A DNA stretch of 64,000 bases from positions 1 to 64,000 of the forward strand of contig JAERSV010000004.1 in NCBI GenBank assembly GCA_016845345.1, given 5' to 3'. Numbering within the stretch: position 1 is the first letter of the stretch; each line of letters starts with the position of its first letter. The translations under genes were made by a program, and so were the position numbers. This document shows positions 20,585 through 29,199 of the stretch, piece after piece. The notes below the pieces were generated by a model. That model was not told where the DNA came from, searched no databases, and saw only the letters and a list, made by a program, of their open reading frames with translations. The DNA is from Methanobacteriota archaeon. Lineage in GTDB: Archaea > Thermoplasmatota > Poseidoniia > Poseidoniales > Thalassarchaeaceae.

Positions 20585-22197
20585 GAGTGCTCACCAATTA
20601 TCGCCCACCTCAACTTGCAGATTCATTTTGGGTTACTTTTCGAATGATGTTCAAGGAGGAGTGGCGGCAGGCTGTTGACTTCTCTCGTAGGCGACATATT
20701 GCACTCTTTCCAGTTATGCTTGCACTATTGTCACTGATTTTGACTGTCGGTTTGAGATACCTAACTGGTGAAGTTTTGGTTTCTTCGGATTCGGGAGATC
20801 AAGCATTTACTTGGGACCAATTGAAATTATACATGCATGGTGGAATTTTTGCATTTTCGTTATCAATGGGCTCTTTTGCTTTTATTGGAAGAGTGATGGT
20901 TTCTCAACGAGCAGGTGGAAAAAATTTCCTACTTGCGATTCCCGCGGTACAACCACTCGATTTGGTAACCAATTATTTTGCATACTATTCAAAGGAAGTT
21001 TCCTACTATGTTTTGATGTTATTAGTTCCAACAATAATAGGTATGGCAGGGGGGATTTTGCTCGAACAATTCGCCGGGCTTTCAACACCACTTGAGTGGG
21101 CCTCACTTCCAGTTGTACTGCTTGCTTTAACCACCACACTGTCCCAAGGATTAGCGCTTTCATTCATTGCTTCTGCTCTATTTAGTAAAGGGGGTAAATG
21201 GTCTTACATAATTCCAATGATTGGGATTTCTGTTGGGTTACTTGGGGCATTACAAATTGTTGACATTCAATTGCTAATTCCTGGAATGTTATACCAATTT
21301 TCACATCATCATTGGATACCATTGGTAAGTATTCCAATCTCATTTTTGCTAGCTTACATAGGTGCTCATTTAGTGCCTGATGATTTTGAAATTCATGTCA
21401 CTACAAAAAGCGAACTATTCACACCTGTTTGGCAGAGACTTCCATTCCTTGGAAACGGAACATTGCGCTTGTTAGTGGCTAAAGATTTGGTAGATTTGTG
21501 GCGTTCAAACACATTAGTGAAGATGCTCATCTCATATACCGTTCCACTACTTTTCTTGTTGTTATTGGCTTGGTTAGTTGATTTCGCCTCATTCCCAATA
21601 CCATTCAATCTACTTTCTTATGCTCCGTTTCTCGGATTTTTTGGATTCCAATTTTACTCTTGGTTAAATGGTATGGATTCACCAGATTATCTCAATGGAT
21701 TTCCTGTTGCACTTCCCGAACTATTGCGAGCAAAAATCGTCGTTTACTTTTTGATTACAACTTGGATTTCGGTCATTTTCTTGTTTGTAATGTCAATCGT
21801 TCTCGACCAATTATGGGCTTTGCCAGCCGCTCTTATCGTGATGGTTGCCAATTCAATTTACATTGTTTCTTTGACTGCGTTATTGATGGGCCCACGCCCC
21901 AATAAGGCAATATTTGACATCTCGATTATGGTGTGGTTTTACATTGGGACAATAATTCCTCTTCTTGCCTTATTCCTCATTTCATTCACTCAAGGCGATA
22001 TGACAATTTACGAGAATTGGGGTCAGATGGTTTCAGAGGAGGGGTTGAATGCAACAACTTCTGTGTTAGTTGAGGAGAATGTTGCTGGCAGAGGATTGCG
22101 AGGAATTCTTGGGGTTAGTGCAGGTTTAATCATTCTTGGAATTTCATTCTTAATGATGCTTAACAGAAGATGGGGTCGAAGGGCATTTGAAAATTGA
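20581..22197 (+). CDS. ABC transporter permease
   Basis: 538 aa multi-TM ORF overlapping the ATPase stop by 4 nt. Confidence 0.8.
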   Translation: MRVLTNYRPPQLADSFWVTFRMMFKEEWRQAVDFSRRRHIALFPVMLALLSLILTVGLRYLTGEVLVSSDSGDQAFTWDQLKLYMHGGIFAFSLSMGSFAFIGRVMVSQRAGGKNFLLAIPAVQPLDLVTNYFAYYSKEVSYYVLMLLVPTIIGMAGGILLEQFAGLSTPLEWASLPVVLLALTTTLSQGLALSFIASALFSKGGKWSYIIPMIGISVGLLGALQIVDIQLLIPGMLYQFSHHHWIPLVSIPISFLLAYIGAHLVPDDFEIHVTTKSELFTPVWQRLPFLGNGTLRLLVAKDLVDLWRSNTLVKMLISYTVPLLFLLLLAWLVDFASFPIPFNLLSYAPFLGFFGFQFYSWLNGMDSPDYLNGFPVALPELLRAKIVVYFLITTWISVIFLFVMSIVLDQLWALPAALIVMVANSIYIVSLTALLMGPRPNKAIFDISIMVWFYIGTIIPLLALFLISFTQGDMTIYENWGQMVSEEGLNATTSVLVEENVAGRGLRGILGVSAGLIILGISFLMMLNRRWGRRAFEN

Positions 22198-22265
22198 AAA
22201 TTTTTGTGCACATATGATTCCTGAGCACTTGAAAATTTTTGTGCACATATGATTCCTGAGCACGT
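22196..22265. repeat. 35-bp imperfect tandem duplication (2 copies, 1 mismatch)
   Basis: GAAAATTTTTGTGCACATATGATTCCTGAGCACTT followed directly by GAAAATTTTTGTGCACATATGATTCCTGAGCACGT, then GAAAAATTGG. Confidence 0.95.
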
Positions 22266-22320
22266 GAAAAATTGGTTGTAAAATCATCAATAATAGATAG
22301 TTCAATTCCAAAGCCATTTT

Positions 22321-22339
22321 CTATAACCAAAGGTTATAG
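22321..22339. promoter_or_regulatory. Perfect inverted repeat upstream of the pilus/archaellum operon
   Basis: CTATAACC-AAA-GGTTATAG, 8-bp arms, 42 nt upstream of the ATG at 22382. Confidence 0.5.
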
Positions 22340-22381
22340 TGAAAAGACAAGGGTCGCATAAGCGGAGACGGAGGTTTGGAC

Positions 22382-23908
22382 ATGGCACGAAAAGGACGTG
22401 GTCGACCACAACGCCAACGAAGAAAGCGCCAGAAACAACAATATGAGGAACTTGATAAGTACCCCGTTGCACCACCTCATTCGTTTGCAAGGATTGTTCG
22501 TGACCTTAGAACGTTGAACATTATTTATCAAGCAATAGAACCACCTCTCAACAAGAAGGAACAGGGACAATTTGAAGAAATAATGGATATTTATGTTAGG
22601 TCTTTGACTGCAGATATTGAAGAAATTGATACTGACCCGGAGGGTTATTTGCGAGCGGCAATGGACCAAATCATCAAATCTTATGGAATGAGAATCACAA
22701 AGAAGTCACGCTCGAAGATTTTTTACTATCTTAAGCGCGATTTGATTGGTTATGGCCGCATGGATGTTCTGATGAATGATGCAAATGTTGAGGATGTATC
22801 ATTAGATGGCACAGGAATTCCGATTTTCGCATACCATCGTAAGTTTGAGTCAGTTGAAACATCAATTCTGTGGCCTACTGATGAAGAACTTGAATCCTAT
22901 GTTATCAAGTTGGCACAACGCTGTGGCAAACACATTTCTGTTGCGGAACCATTGCTTGACGCAACCCTGATGGATGGTTCAAGAATTGTCATGAAATTGG
23001 GTTATGAGATTTCAACGAAAGGTTCAACTTTCTGTATTCGCAGATTCAGAGAAGATCCATTTTCGCCTTGCGATATTGTTGCATTCCGAACTATGACTTC
23101 ACTGATGGTTGCCTACTTGTGGATTTGTTTCCAGCAAGGTATCTCAATGCTGTTTGTAGGTGGAACGGCATCGGGTAAAACAACAACTCTGAATGCAATG
23201 GCATTGTTTATTCCATGGCAAATGAAAATCGTTAGTATTGAATCAACTCGTGAAGTTAACATCCCACAACCAAATTGGATTCCTGGGTTAACTCGACAAG
23301 GATTCGGTGGTGAATCTGATGATGGTGTGATTGGAGAATTCGAACTATTGAAGGCGGCTCTAAGAGAGCGACCTGAATACATCATTGTGGGTGAGATTCG
23401 TGGTGCAGAAGCGTATGTTTTGTTCCAAGCCATGGCTACTGGACACTGTTCATATTCAACCGTTCACGCTGACTCGGTTCCTTCACTAGTTCACAGATTA
23501 GAGAACAAACCAATTGACATACCTCGTGTTCTTTTGCCTGCTTTGGAAGCCTGTGTGATTCAAATTCAGACCCGAATTAATGGCCGACGTGTAAGGCGTT
23601 CAAAACAGATTGTTGAGATTGTTGGTGTTGACCCTCACAGTCTAGAAGTTATTACCAATGAAGTGTTCAAATGGGACCCTTCAAGAGATGACTTCGATTT
23701 CTCTGGTAAATCATATGTTCTTGAGAAAATCATGGTTAAAATCAATTATTCACAAGAACGGATGCGTGATGAATTGCGCACTAGAAAGCGCATCCTAGAT
23801 TGGATGGTTCTCAATGATATCCGAAAAGCCGATCAAGTTGCTCAAATTATCACTGAATATTATGTCAGGCCTCAAGCAGTACTTGCAAGAGTTGATGGTC
23901 TACAGTGA
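22382..23908 (+). CDS. Type II/IV secretion-type ATPase (FlaI/TadA superfamily)
   Basis: LFVGGTASGKTTTLNAMALFIP (Walker A), IIVGEIRGAEAYVLFQAMATGHCSYSTVHADS. Confidence 0.92.
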   Translation: MARKGRGRPQRQRRKRQKQQYEELDKYPVAPPHSFARIVRDLRTLNIIYQAIEPPLNKKEQGQFEEIMDIYVRSLTADIEEIDTDPEGYLRAAMDQIIKSYGMRITKKSRSKIFYYLKRDLIGYGRMDVLMNDANVEDVSLDGTGIPIFAYHRKFESVETSILWPTDEELESYVIKLAQRCGKHISVAEPLLDATLMDGSRIVMKLGYEISTKGSTFCIRRFREDPFSPCDIVAFRTMTSLMVAYLWICFQQGISMLFVGGTASGKTTTLNAMALFIPWQMKIVSIESTREVNIPQPNWIPGLTRQGFGGESDDGVIGEFELLKAALRERPEYIIVGEIRGAEAYVLFQAMATGHCSYSTVHADSVPSLVHRLENKPIDIPRVLLPALEACVIQIQTRINGRRVRRSKQIVEIVGVDPHSLEVITNEVFKWDPSRDDFDFSGKSYVLEKIMVKINYSQERMRDELRTRKRILDWMVLNDIRKADQVAQIITEYYVRPQAVLARVDGLQ

Positions 23909-23922
23909 GAGAGGTGAAATGA

Positions 23923-25020
23923 TTGGCCAAGAAGGCGGAAGAGGAAAAAGTCCGCTTTGACGGAATGATTCTTTCAGGTTGGCAACGTTTTTCTAATGCT
24001 ATCTTAGGCAAATTGTTGCGCAAAAAAGTTCGTGAAGATGTAGGCCTTCAGAAAACTCTATTGCAGGCTGATATTCGCATTATGCCTGAGGTTTACAAAG
24101 CCACAGCAATCATGTCTACTGTCGTCGCTTTTGGTATTTTTATTGGAGTTTTAGTCTTAGCCTTATTGCCTGAAATCGGAGCATTCGCGTTGTGGGAAAA
24201 TATGCAAAACCCTGAGTCAATTTATCCTTGTATTGACTGGGCATTCTGGCACGCCAACGATGTTGACCCAAGTATTCCTTGGAGTGGAGAAGGCCCAGAT
24301 GGGGTTGTCGTTAATTATGGTGGGTGCCCTCATTATTCAACGAAAGTAGTACCCGGATTTGCAAGGTATGGGTTGATTGCAGTTTGTGGCTTCTTTGGCC
24401 CATACTTCTCATACAAGCATTTCTTGGGAGCCGCAGAACGCCGTAAAAAAGAGCGCTCAGAAGCGCTAGAGAAGTACCTTCCATACGCCGCATCATACAC
24501 CGCAGCAATGTCTGCAGCAAACGCAACACCTGCAAACATCTTCAAATCTCTAGCGTTGAATCAGGAAATTTATGGTGACATCGCTTATGATTCAGCCATG
24601 ATTTATCGTGACATCACTCTGCTTGGCATGGACTTGGTGACAGCAATCAGACTTTCAGTAGACAGGGCGGCATCCCCTTGGGTGTCAGAATTTTTCCAAG
24701 GTATGGTAGGTACATTATCGTCCGGAGGAAGTTTGAAAATTTATTTCCTAAATAGAGCAGAACATTACATGAGAGAAAACCGAACTAGATTGGGTGTTTT
24801 CCTTGAGACATTGGCAATGATGGCTGAGTCCTATGTTGTGGTTGCAGTGGCAATGCCACTGTTCCTGATTGTTATGTTAGTCATCATGTTCTGGGTGTCT
24901 GGTGCTGGTTCTGAAATTTCTGAAGGAATGGTATATGCGGTTGTACTTGGAGTACTTCCTGTGATTCACATTTCTTACTCTGCCTTGGTTTGGTTAATGA
25001 GTAAAGAGATGGAGATGTGA
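23923..25020 (+). CDS. Type II secretion F / FlaJ/TadC-like membrane protein
   Basis: RSEALEKYLPYAASYTAAMSAANATPANIFKSLA with flanking TM helices, adjacent to the ATPase. Confidence 0.8.
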   Translation: MAKKAEEEKVRFDGMILSGWQRFSNAILGKLLRKKVREDVGLQKTLLQADIRIMPEVYKATAIMSTVVAFGIFIGVLVLALLPEIGAFALWENMQNPESIYPCIDWAFWHANDVDPSIPWSGEGPDGVVVNYGGCPHYSTKVVPGFARYGLIAVCGFFGPYFSYKHFLGAAERRKKERSEALEKYLPYAASYTAAMSAANATPANIFKSLALNQEIYGDIAYDSAMIYRDITLLGMDLVTAIRLSVDRAASPWVSEFFQGMVGTLSSGGSLKIYFLNRAEHYMRENRTRLGVFLETLAMMAESYVVVAVAMPLFLIVMLVIMFWVSGAGSEISEGMVYAVVLGVLPVIHISYSALVWLMSKEMEM

Positions 25021-25036
25021 GACGGGGGGGTGAGAA

Positions 25037-26581
25037 ATGGCAAGAAGAAACAAGAAAAAGAAAATTCGCGTTGACCTTAATTTCCCAAAGGACGATAATA
25101 CACGACGTAATTTCCTTGTGATTTCAATTACCTCGGCCCTTATTGGTATAGTGTTCCTTGCTTTTTGGGCTACCAATGCAAGCCTTGTATTCGGAATACT
25201 GACTCCTGCCCCAGCCAATGGCAATCCTGTATTCATCAACTCTGCCTGTGGTTTCGACCCAAATTTGGCATTGCCTGATTATACCCAAAATGAATCTTGT
25301 TTCTTCACCAAAGAAAGAACTTCAACCCAAACAATGGAGGTTGAGTGGGATAATGTGAAGGGGCCTGGAAGAGGACAAGAATTCGATGTTACCGGCATTG
25401 CCCCTGAACGATTAGGAACGCTTTCTCATCCTCCTCAGGAAATGCGGATGTCGTGCGTCGCGAAAGCCGACGAGGATTTCCCGTATACGATACAAATATG
25501 GGAACCGTCCACAGGTGGTGGGCTTGGGACATCTTATTCGGTATCTGGAGTCACTAATCAAGAGGGTGATTGTTACTTAGAAGTGATGAATGCTCTACCT
25601 GGTGAAGGGTGGGAAGTTTGGCTACAATTTGATAGAAGTTATCCTCGAATGAAAGAGTTCACACTTACACTTGAAGTTGATACATACGATGGTATCCCTG
25701 ATTGGATGAACAACAAAAATCAATTTATTGGGCCAGAAGTAAACCTTGGACCCTTCAACTTAAGGCCGCTAATTTTCATCAACTTCTTTGGATATGGATT
25801 CATTTTCCTCGTTTATCCTGGTGCTGTGTACTGGGATAAAAAGATGAAAGCAATCAATGCGATGGAAGAGAAATTCCCTGACTTCCTTCGTGATTTGGCC
25901 GAATATTGGAAAGGAGGATTGTCAATGACTCTAGCGGTTAGAACGCTGGCAAATTCAGAATACGGTTCTTTGAATAACGAAGTTCAGAAAATGTCTCAGC
26001 AATTATCCTGGGGTGTAGCCTTTGGAGATGTGATTGTTCTCTTTGCCGAACGGGTAGGAACTCCGTTAGTGAAACGAGCAATCAGTTTGATTGGAGAGGC
26101 TAATAGGGCAGGAGGGAAAATTTCTGATATCTTGGTAACCGCTGCTAATGATAGTCGTGAAATCAAATTCTTGGAAGGTGAAAGAGAACGGGCTATTGCC
26201 TCATATATTGCAGTTATTTGGACATCATATTTCGTTTTCCTAGGTGTTATTGTTGTTCTTGCTAAGGTTTTCATTCCCGCAATTTCATCAGCAAATTCGG
26301 GTGATGATAGCGCTCAAATTGGAAACATGGTAATTCGTGCAATTGACCCTCTATTCTTCCTAGTTGTGTTCTTCTATGGTGTAACCGCACAGGGTCTTGG
26401 AAACGGAGCGATGGCGGGATTGATGGCTACAGGCAGACTATCAAGTGGAATGAAACACGCTGGAATGATGCTAATCATCTCAACTATCGCGTTTAATTTC
26501 GTAGCATTCTCACCTGATTTGTTAGGAGTTCCAGGAGACATGGGTTTGAATCCTGCCCTTGGTTACTTTTCTCCAGGGTGA
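25037..26581 (+). CDS. Second type II secretion F / TadC-like membrane protein with an extracytoplasmic insertion
   Basis: MEEKFPDFLRDLAEYWKGGLSMTLAVRTLANSEYG...LVKRAISLIGEANRAGGKISDIL; multiple TMs; co-directional. Confidence 0.8.
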   Translation: MARRNKKKKIRVDLNFPKDDNTRRNFLVISITSALIGIVFLAFWATNASLVFGILTPAPANGNPVFINSACGFDPNLALPDYTQNESCFFTKERTSTQTMEVEWDNVKGPGRGQEFDVTGIAPERLGTLSHPPQEMRMSCVAKADEDFPYTIQIWEPSTGGGLGTSYSVSGVTNQEGDCYLEVMNALPGEGWEVWLQFDRSYPRMKEFTLTLEVDTYDGIPDWMNNKNQFIGPEVNLGPFNLRPLIFINFFGYGFIFLVYPGAVYWDKKMKAINAMEEKFPDFLRDLAEYWKGGLSMTLAVRTLANSEYGSLNNEVQKMSQQLSWGVAFGDVIVLFAERVGTPLVKRAISLIGEANRAGGKISDILVTAANDSREIKFLEGERERAIASYIAVIWTSYFVFLGVIVVLAKVFIPAISSANSGDDSAQIGNMVIRAIDPLFFLVVFFYGVTAQGLGNGAMAGLMATGRLSSGMKHAGMMLIISTIAFNFVAFSPDLLGVPGDMGLNPALGYFSPG

Positions 26582-26588
26582 TTAGTTC

Positions 26589-27050
26589 ATGAATCAGCGA
26601 CAGCTTTCTCCAAATCCTTTTGCACAAGTTCATGTGTTGGAAATGCTGACTTTGTTTTGGCTATTTTTTATGTCAGCAACTTTCATCTTACAACTAGAGA
26701 TTCCTGATCCTGTTTCAGCCTCTTCAGATGGTCAATTACAATTGGCTGCAGAAGATGCATTTATCCAGCAGATGGGAGTAGTAGCAGATGACACAACAAA
26801 TCATACTAATCAACTTGCAGAAAGCCTTTCAGCGGGCGACTTAGATGAGACATGTAACGAATTATTACAAGGATTACCAGGGCAGGTACAGGGTAATTGT
26901 TGGGTTGCTAAAAATGAGGGTGACTTAGCGAGGTACGGCCAAGGTAGTACACCTGATGGAAGAACTCTGAGTGTTCACAAATTGGTTGGAGATACCGGCA
27001 ATGTATGGACGGTTTCTCTGCAAGTATGGTATGTTGGTGGGGGTGTCTGA
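26589..27050 (+). CDS. Short membrane-anchored protein, possible pilin-like subunit
   Basis: One hydrophobic N-terminal helix and an extracytoplasmic domain; position in the operon. Confidence 0.5.
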   Translation: MNQRQLSPNPFAQVHVLEMLTLFWLFFMSATFILQLEIPDPVSASSDGQLQLAAEDAFIQQMGVVADDTTNHTNQLAESLSAGDLDETCNELLQGLPGQVQGNCWVAKNEGDLARYGQGSTPDGRTLSVHKLVGDTGNVWTVSLQVWYVGGGV

Positions 27051-27484
27051 TGATGAGGCGAACAAAGAATGACTCAGGTCAAATGTTGTTGGCAACTGGC
27101 ATTATTTTGATGCTTTCACTCCTAGCAATGGCTTGGTTCGGTGTTTCTGTTGCTTCGCTAGGAGACCCTTATGATACTAGCAATGGTGAAGTCTTAGAAG
27201 TAACGAATTCATTTAGGGAAGTGTGGCAACCAACTATTGAGAATCGAAGTAGTACTTTGGTAGCAGATGGTGCCGATTGGCAAGAAGCGATCGACGCGGC
27301 CGCCAATTCAACATCTGCCGACCTAATGCGTCATGGAGAGCATCGTGGCGTTGAAATCATTTTGAGTGACATCAGTGCTGCAAATAATAGCGGTGTATTC
27401 ACCATTACCTGTGAGGTGGGCATCGCTGACCGTGGGGCGCGTCTGAAAACAACATCACATTCAGTGACGGTTGACCTTACATGA
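27050..27484 (+). CDS. Short membrane-anchored protein, possible pilin/archaellin-like subunit
   Basis: MMRRTKNDSGQMLLATGIILMLSLLAMAWFGVSVAS. The ATG overlaps the upstream TGA, suggesting coupling. Confidence 0.5.
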   Translation: MMRRTKNDSGQMLLATGIILMLSLLAMAWFGVSVASLGDPYDTSNGEVLEVTNSFREVWQPTIENRSSTLVADGADWQEAIDAAANSTSADLMRHGEHRGVEIILSDISAANNSGVFTITCEVGIADRGARLKTTSHSVTVDLT

Positions 27485-27485
27485 C

Positions 27486-28514
27486 TTATTCATTTACTGT
27501 TCGTAAAAGACGGGGGGCCATCATCCTCTTCCAAAGAGGAGGGAGAAGACATGGCCAAAAGATTGCAAAATAACCTGAGGGAAGATTAGGCGCATTCTCA
27601 TAGGGTTCTAATTGCCAAAATGGTTTACTTGCCTCTAGATGGTGGGCTGGATGGAGAGTTAACTCAAAAAGAGTCCACCGTGAAAGTCGTTTCAGGGTTT
27701 GCCATGAATGCATTTCAGTTTGTTTTTCATCAACTTCTCTCTGTAAACCATAATGGCGGATGTAGTTGACATACTCCAATAAGAAAATGCTGATAGCGGC
27801 TTGATAGAGGATAGCAATTGCCACCCAAGCCCCTGCAAACCAGTAAACAACGCCTATGAAAACAGATTCTATAATGAGACCTTTGAATACTGGATTGGAA
27901 AAAAACATAGTTGATTTCTCTCTCTTCTGTAATCGTCTCTTTTCAATTTTCCAAGCGCTTGTAAATTGCCCAGGAACTGTCTGTAAAAGATGAAGCCACA
28001 ATCCTTTACCGGCTGGTGCACTAGCAGCATCTTTCACGGTTGCAACATTTTTGTGATGATTGTAATTGTGTTCGGTAGTGAAATGAAGATAGAAAGCGAA
28101 CATTAGGTTCATTCTTGCAAGCAACCAAGGAATAGATCGGGGTTTGGTGTGTCCGAGTTCATGCCCGACAACTATCCCTGAAACCCCACACGCGATGCCA
28201 GTAGAAAATCCAGCTAACCACAGAGTTGGGGCGTTACCAACAAGGAATACATGATACGCCAAAGTTGCGATAACAATCGGGTTTAGAAGAGCATGGAGAA
28301 TGAGAATTGTTTGGAAGGGTGTATCGTTTTTTGGGGGGGATGTGGGTTTTGTGGATTGCCCAGAAAAATGGTCAATAATTGGGAATAACACCAGAGCGAT
28401 GAAAATAGTTAGACCAGCGAGTGGGCCACCCACGAGATTGCCGATTATTGCTGAAATAGGAATAATAAAACTTGCAAGATATGGATACCATGGTCTAGGT
28501 TTTGCAACAACCAT
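27486..28514 (-). CDS. AlkB-family alkane 1-monooxygenase-like membrane diiron enzyme
   Basis: Histidine boxes GHELGHTK, EHNYNHHKNVATVKDAASAPAG, LLEYVNYIRHYGL and LTLHPAHH; C-terminal LPSGYFAIFWPCLLPPLWKRMMAPRL matches the AlkB C-terminal pattern. Confidence 0.85.
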   Translation of the reverse strand: MVVAKPRPWYPYLASFIIPISAIIGNLVGGPLAGLTIFIALVLFPIIDHFSGQSTKPTSPPKNDTPFQTILILHALLNPIVIATLAYHVFLVGNAPTLWLAGFSTGIACGVSGIVVGHELGHTKPRSIPWLLARMNLMFAFYLHFTTEHNYNHHKNVATVKDAASAPAGKGLWLHLLQTVPGQFTSAWKIEKRRLQKREKSTMFFSNPVFKGLIIESVFIGVVYWFAGAWVAIAILYQAAISIFLLEYVNYIRHYGLQREVDEKQTEMHSWQTLKRLSRWTLFELTLHPAHHLEASKPFWQLEPYENAPNLPSGYFAIFWPCLLPPLWKRMMAPRLLRTVNE

Positions 28515-28518
28515 ATCA

Positions 28519-29154
28519 TCACCGTAATTTATACCATTCTTCGTCAAATTGCTGTCTTATTTTATCAACAAATTCTGCTTGCAGATGAGTGTCAATTACT
28601 TTCCAGTTAGAACCTTTGGCTCTAGTAATTAGCGCTGTTTGGATTGCGCGGATGCGGTCAAAAGATGCGAGGTAACGAGATGCCCCACGATGAGTATTCA
28701 CTTCTCTCGCTTCTATTCGTTCTTGGTGTACATTTTCATTATCAATTGTCAATGTTAATCCGATTGCTACCCCACCTTGATTTTTCCAGTCCGCGAGAAT
28801 ACGATTTGATGGAATGATGTGAGCACCTTCCACGATTAAGTCAATTCCTTCCCGCCGAGCCCGCGAAATCACTGCTTCAAGTCCTGCTTCAACTGCTGAG
28901 CAGGCGTCCAGCCAATCGGTAGCGGAATCACCGGTTGCTCCGCTTGAAAAAGTAGAACGGAATAAAGCAGGGTTTGCTGAAGGCGTCGTGGCTGTACGCA
29001 GGACTTCTCTAACAGTATCGCTACCAGCAATTCTATCGAACTTTAGAGAAGTGGCAACTTGAGTAGCGAGGGTTGATTTGCCAACTCCCGAAACGCCCGA
29101 AATCAATAGTAAGCGAGGGGGACGGTTGGTTTCGCCACCTGTCATCTTGTTCAT
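28519..29154 (-). CDS. P-loop kinase, 2-phosphoglycerate kinase-like
   Basis: LLISGVSGVGKSTLATQVA...IAGSDTVREVLRT...LIVEGAHIIPS. Confidence 0.65.
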   Translation of the reverse strand: MNKMTGGETNRPPRLLLISGVSGVGKSTLATQVATSLKFDRIAGSDTVREVLRTATTPSANPALFRSTFSSGATGDSATDWLDACSAVEAGLEAVISRARREGIDLIVEGAHIIPSNRILADWKNQGGVAIGLTLTIDNENVHQERIEAREVNTHRGASRYLASFDRIRAIQTALITRAKGSNWKVIDTHLQAEFVDKIRQQFDEEWYKLR

Positions 29155-29199
29155 CTCCTAAATTGTTAACAGACTATTTCCCGTATAGACGCTTTGTCG

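Noticed and set aside
22196-22265. 35-bp repeats as the start of a CRISPR array
   Set aside because: The copies are directly adjacent with no spacer, and there are no cas genes nearby.
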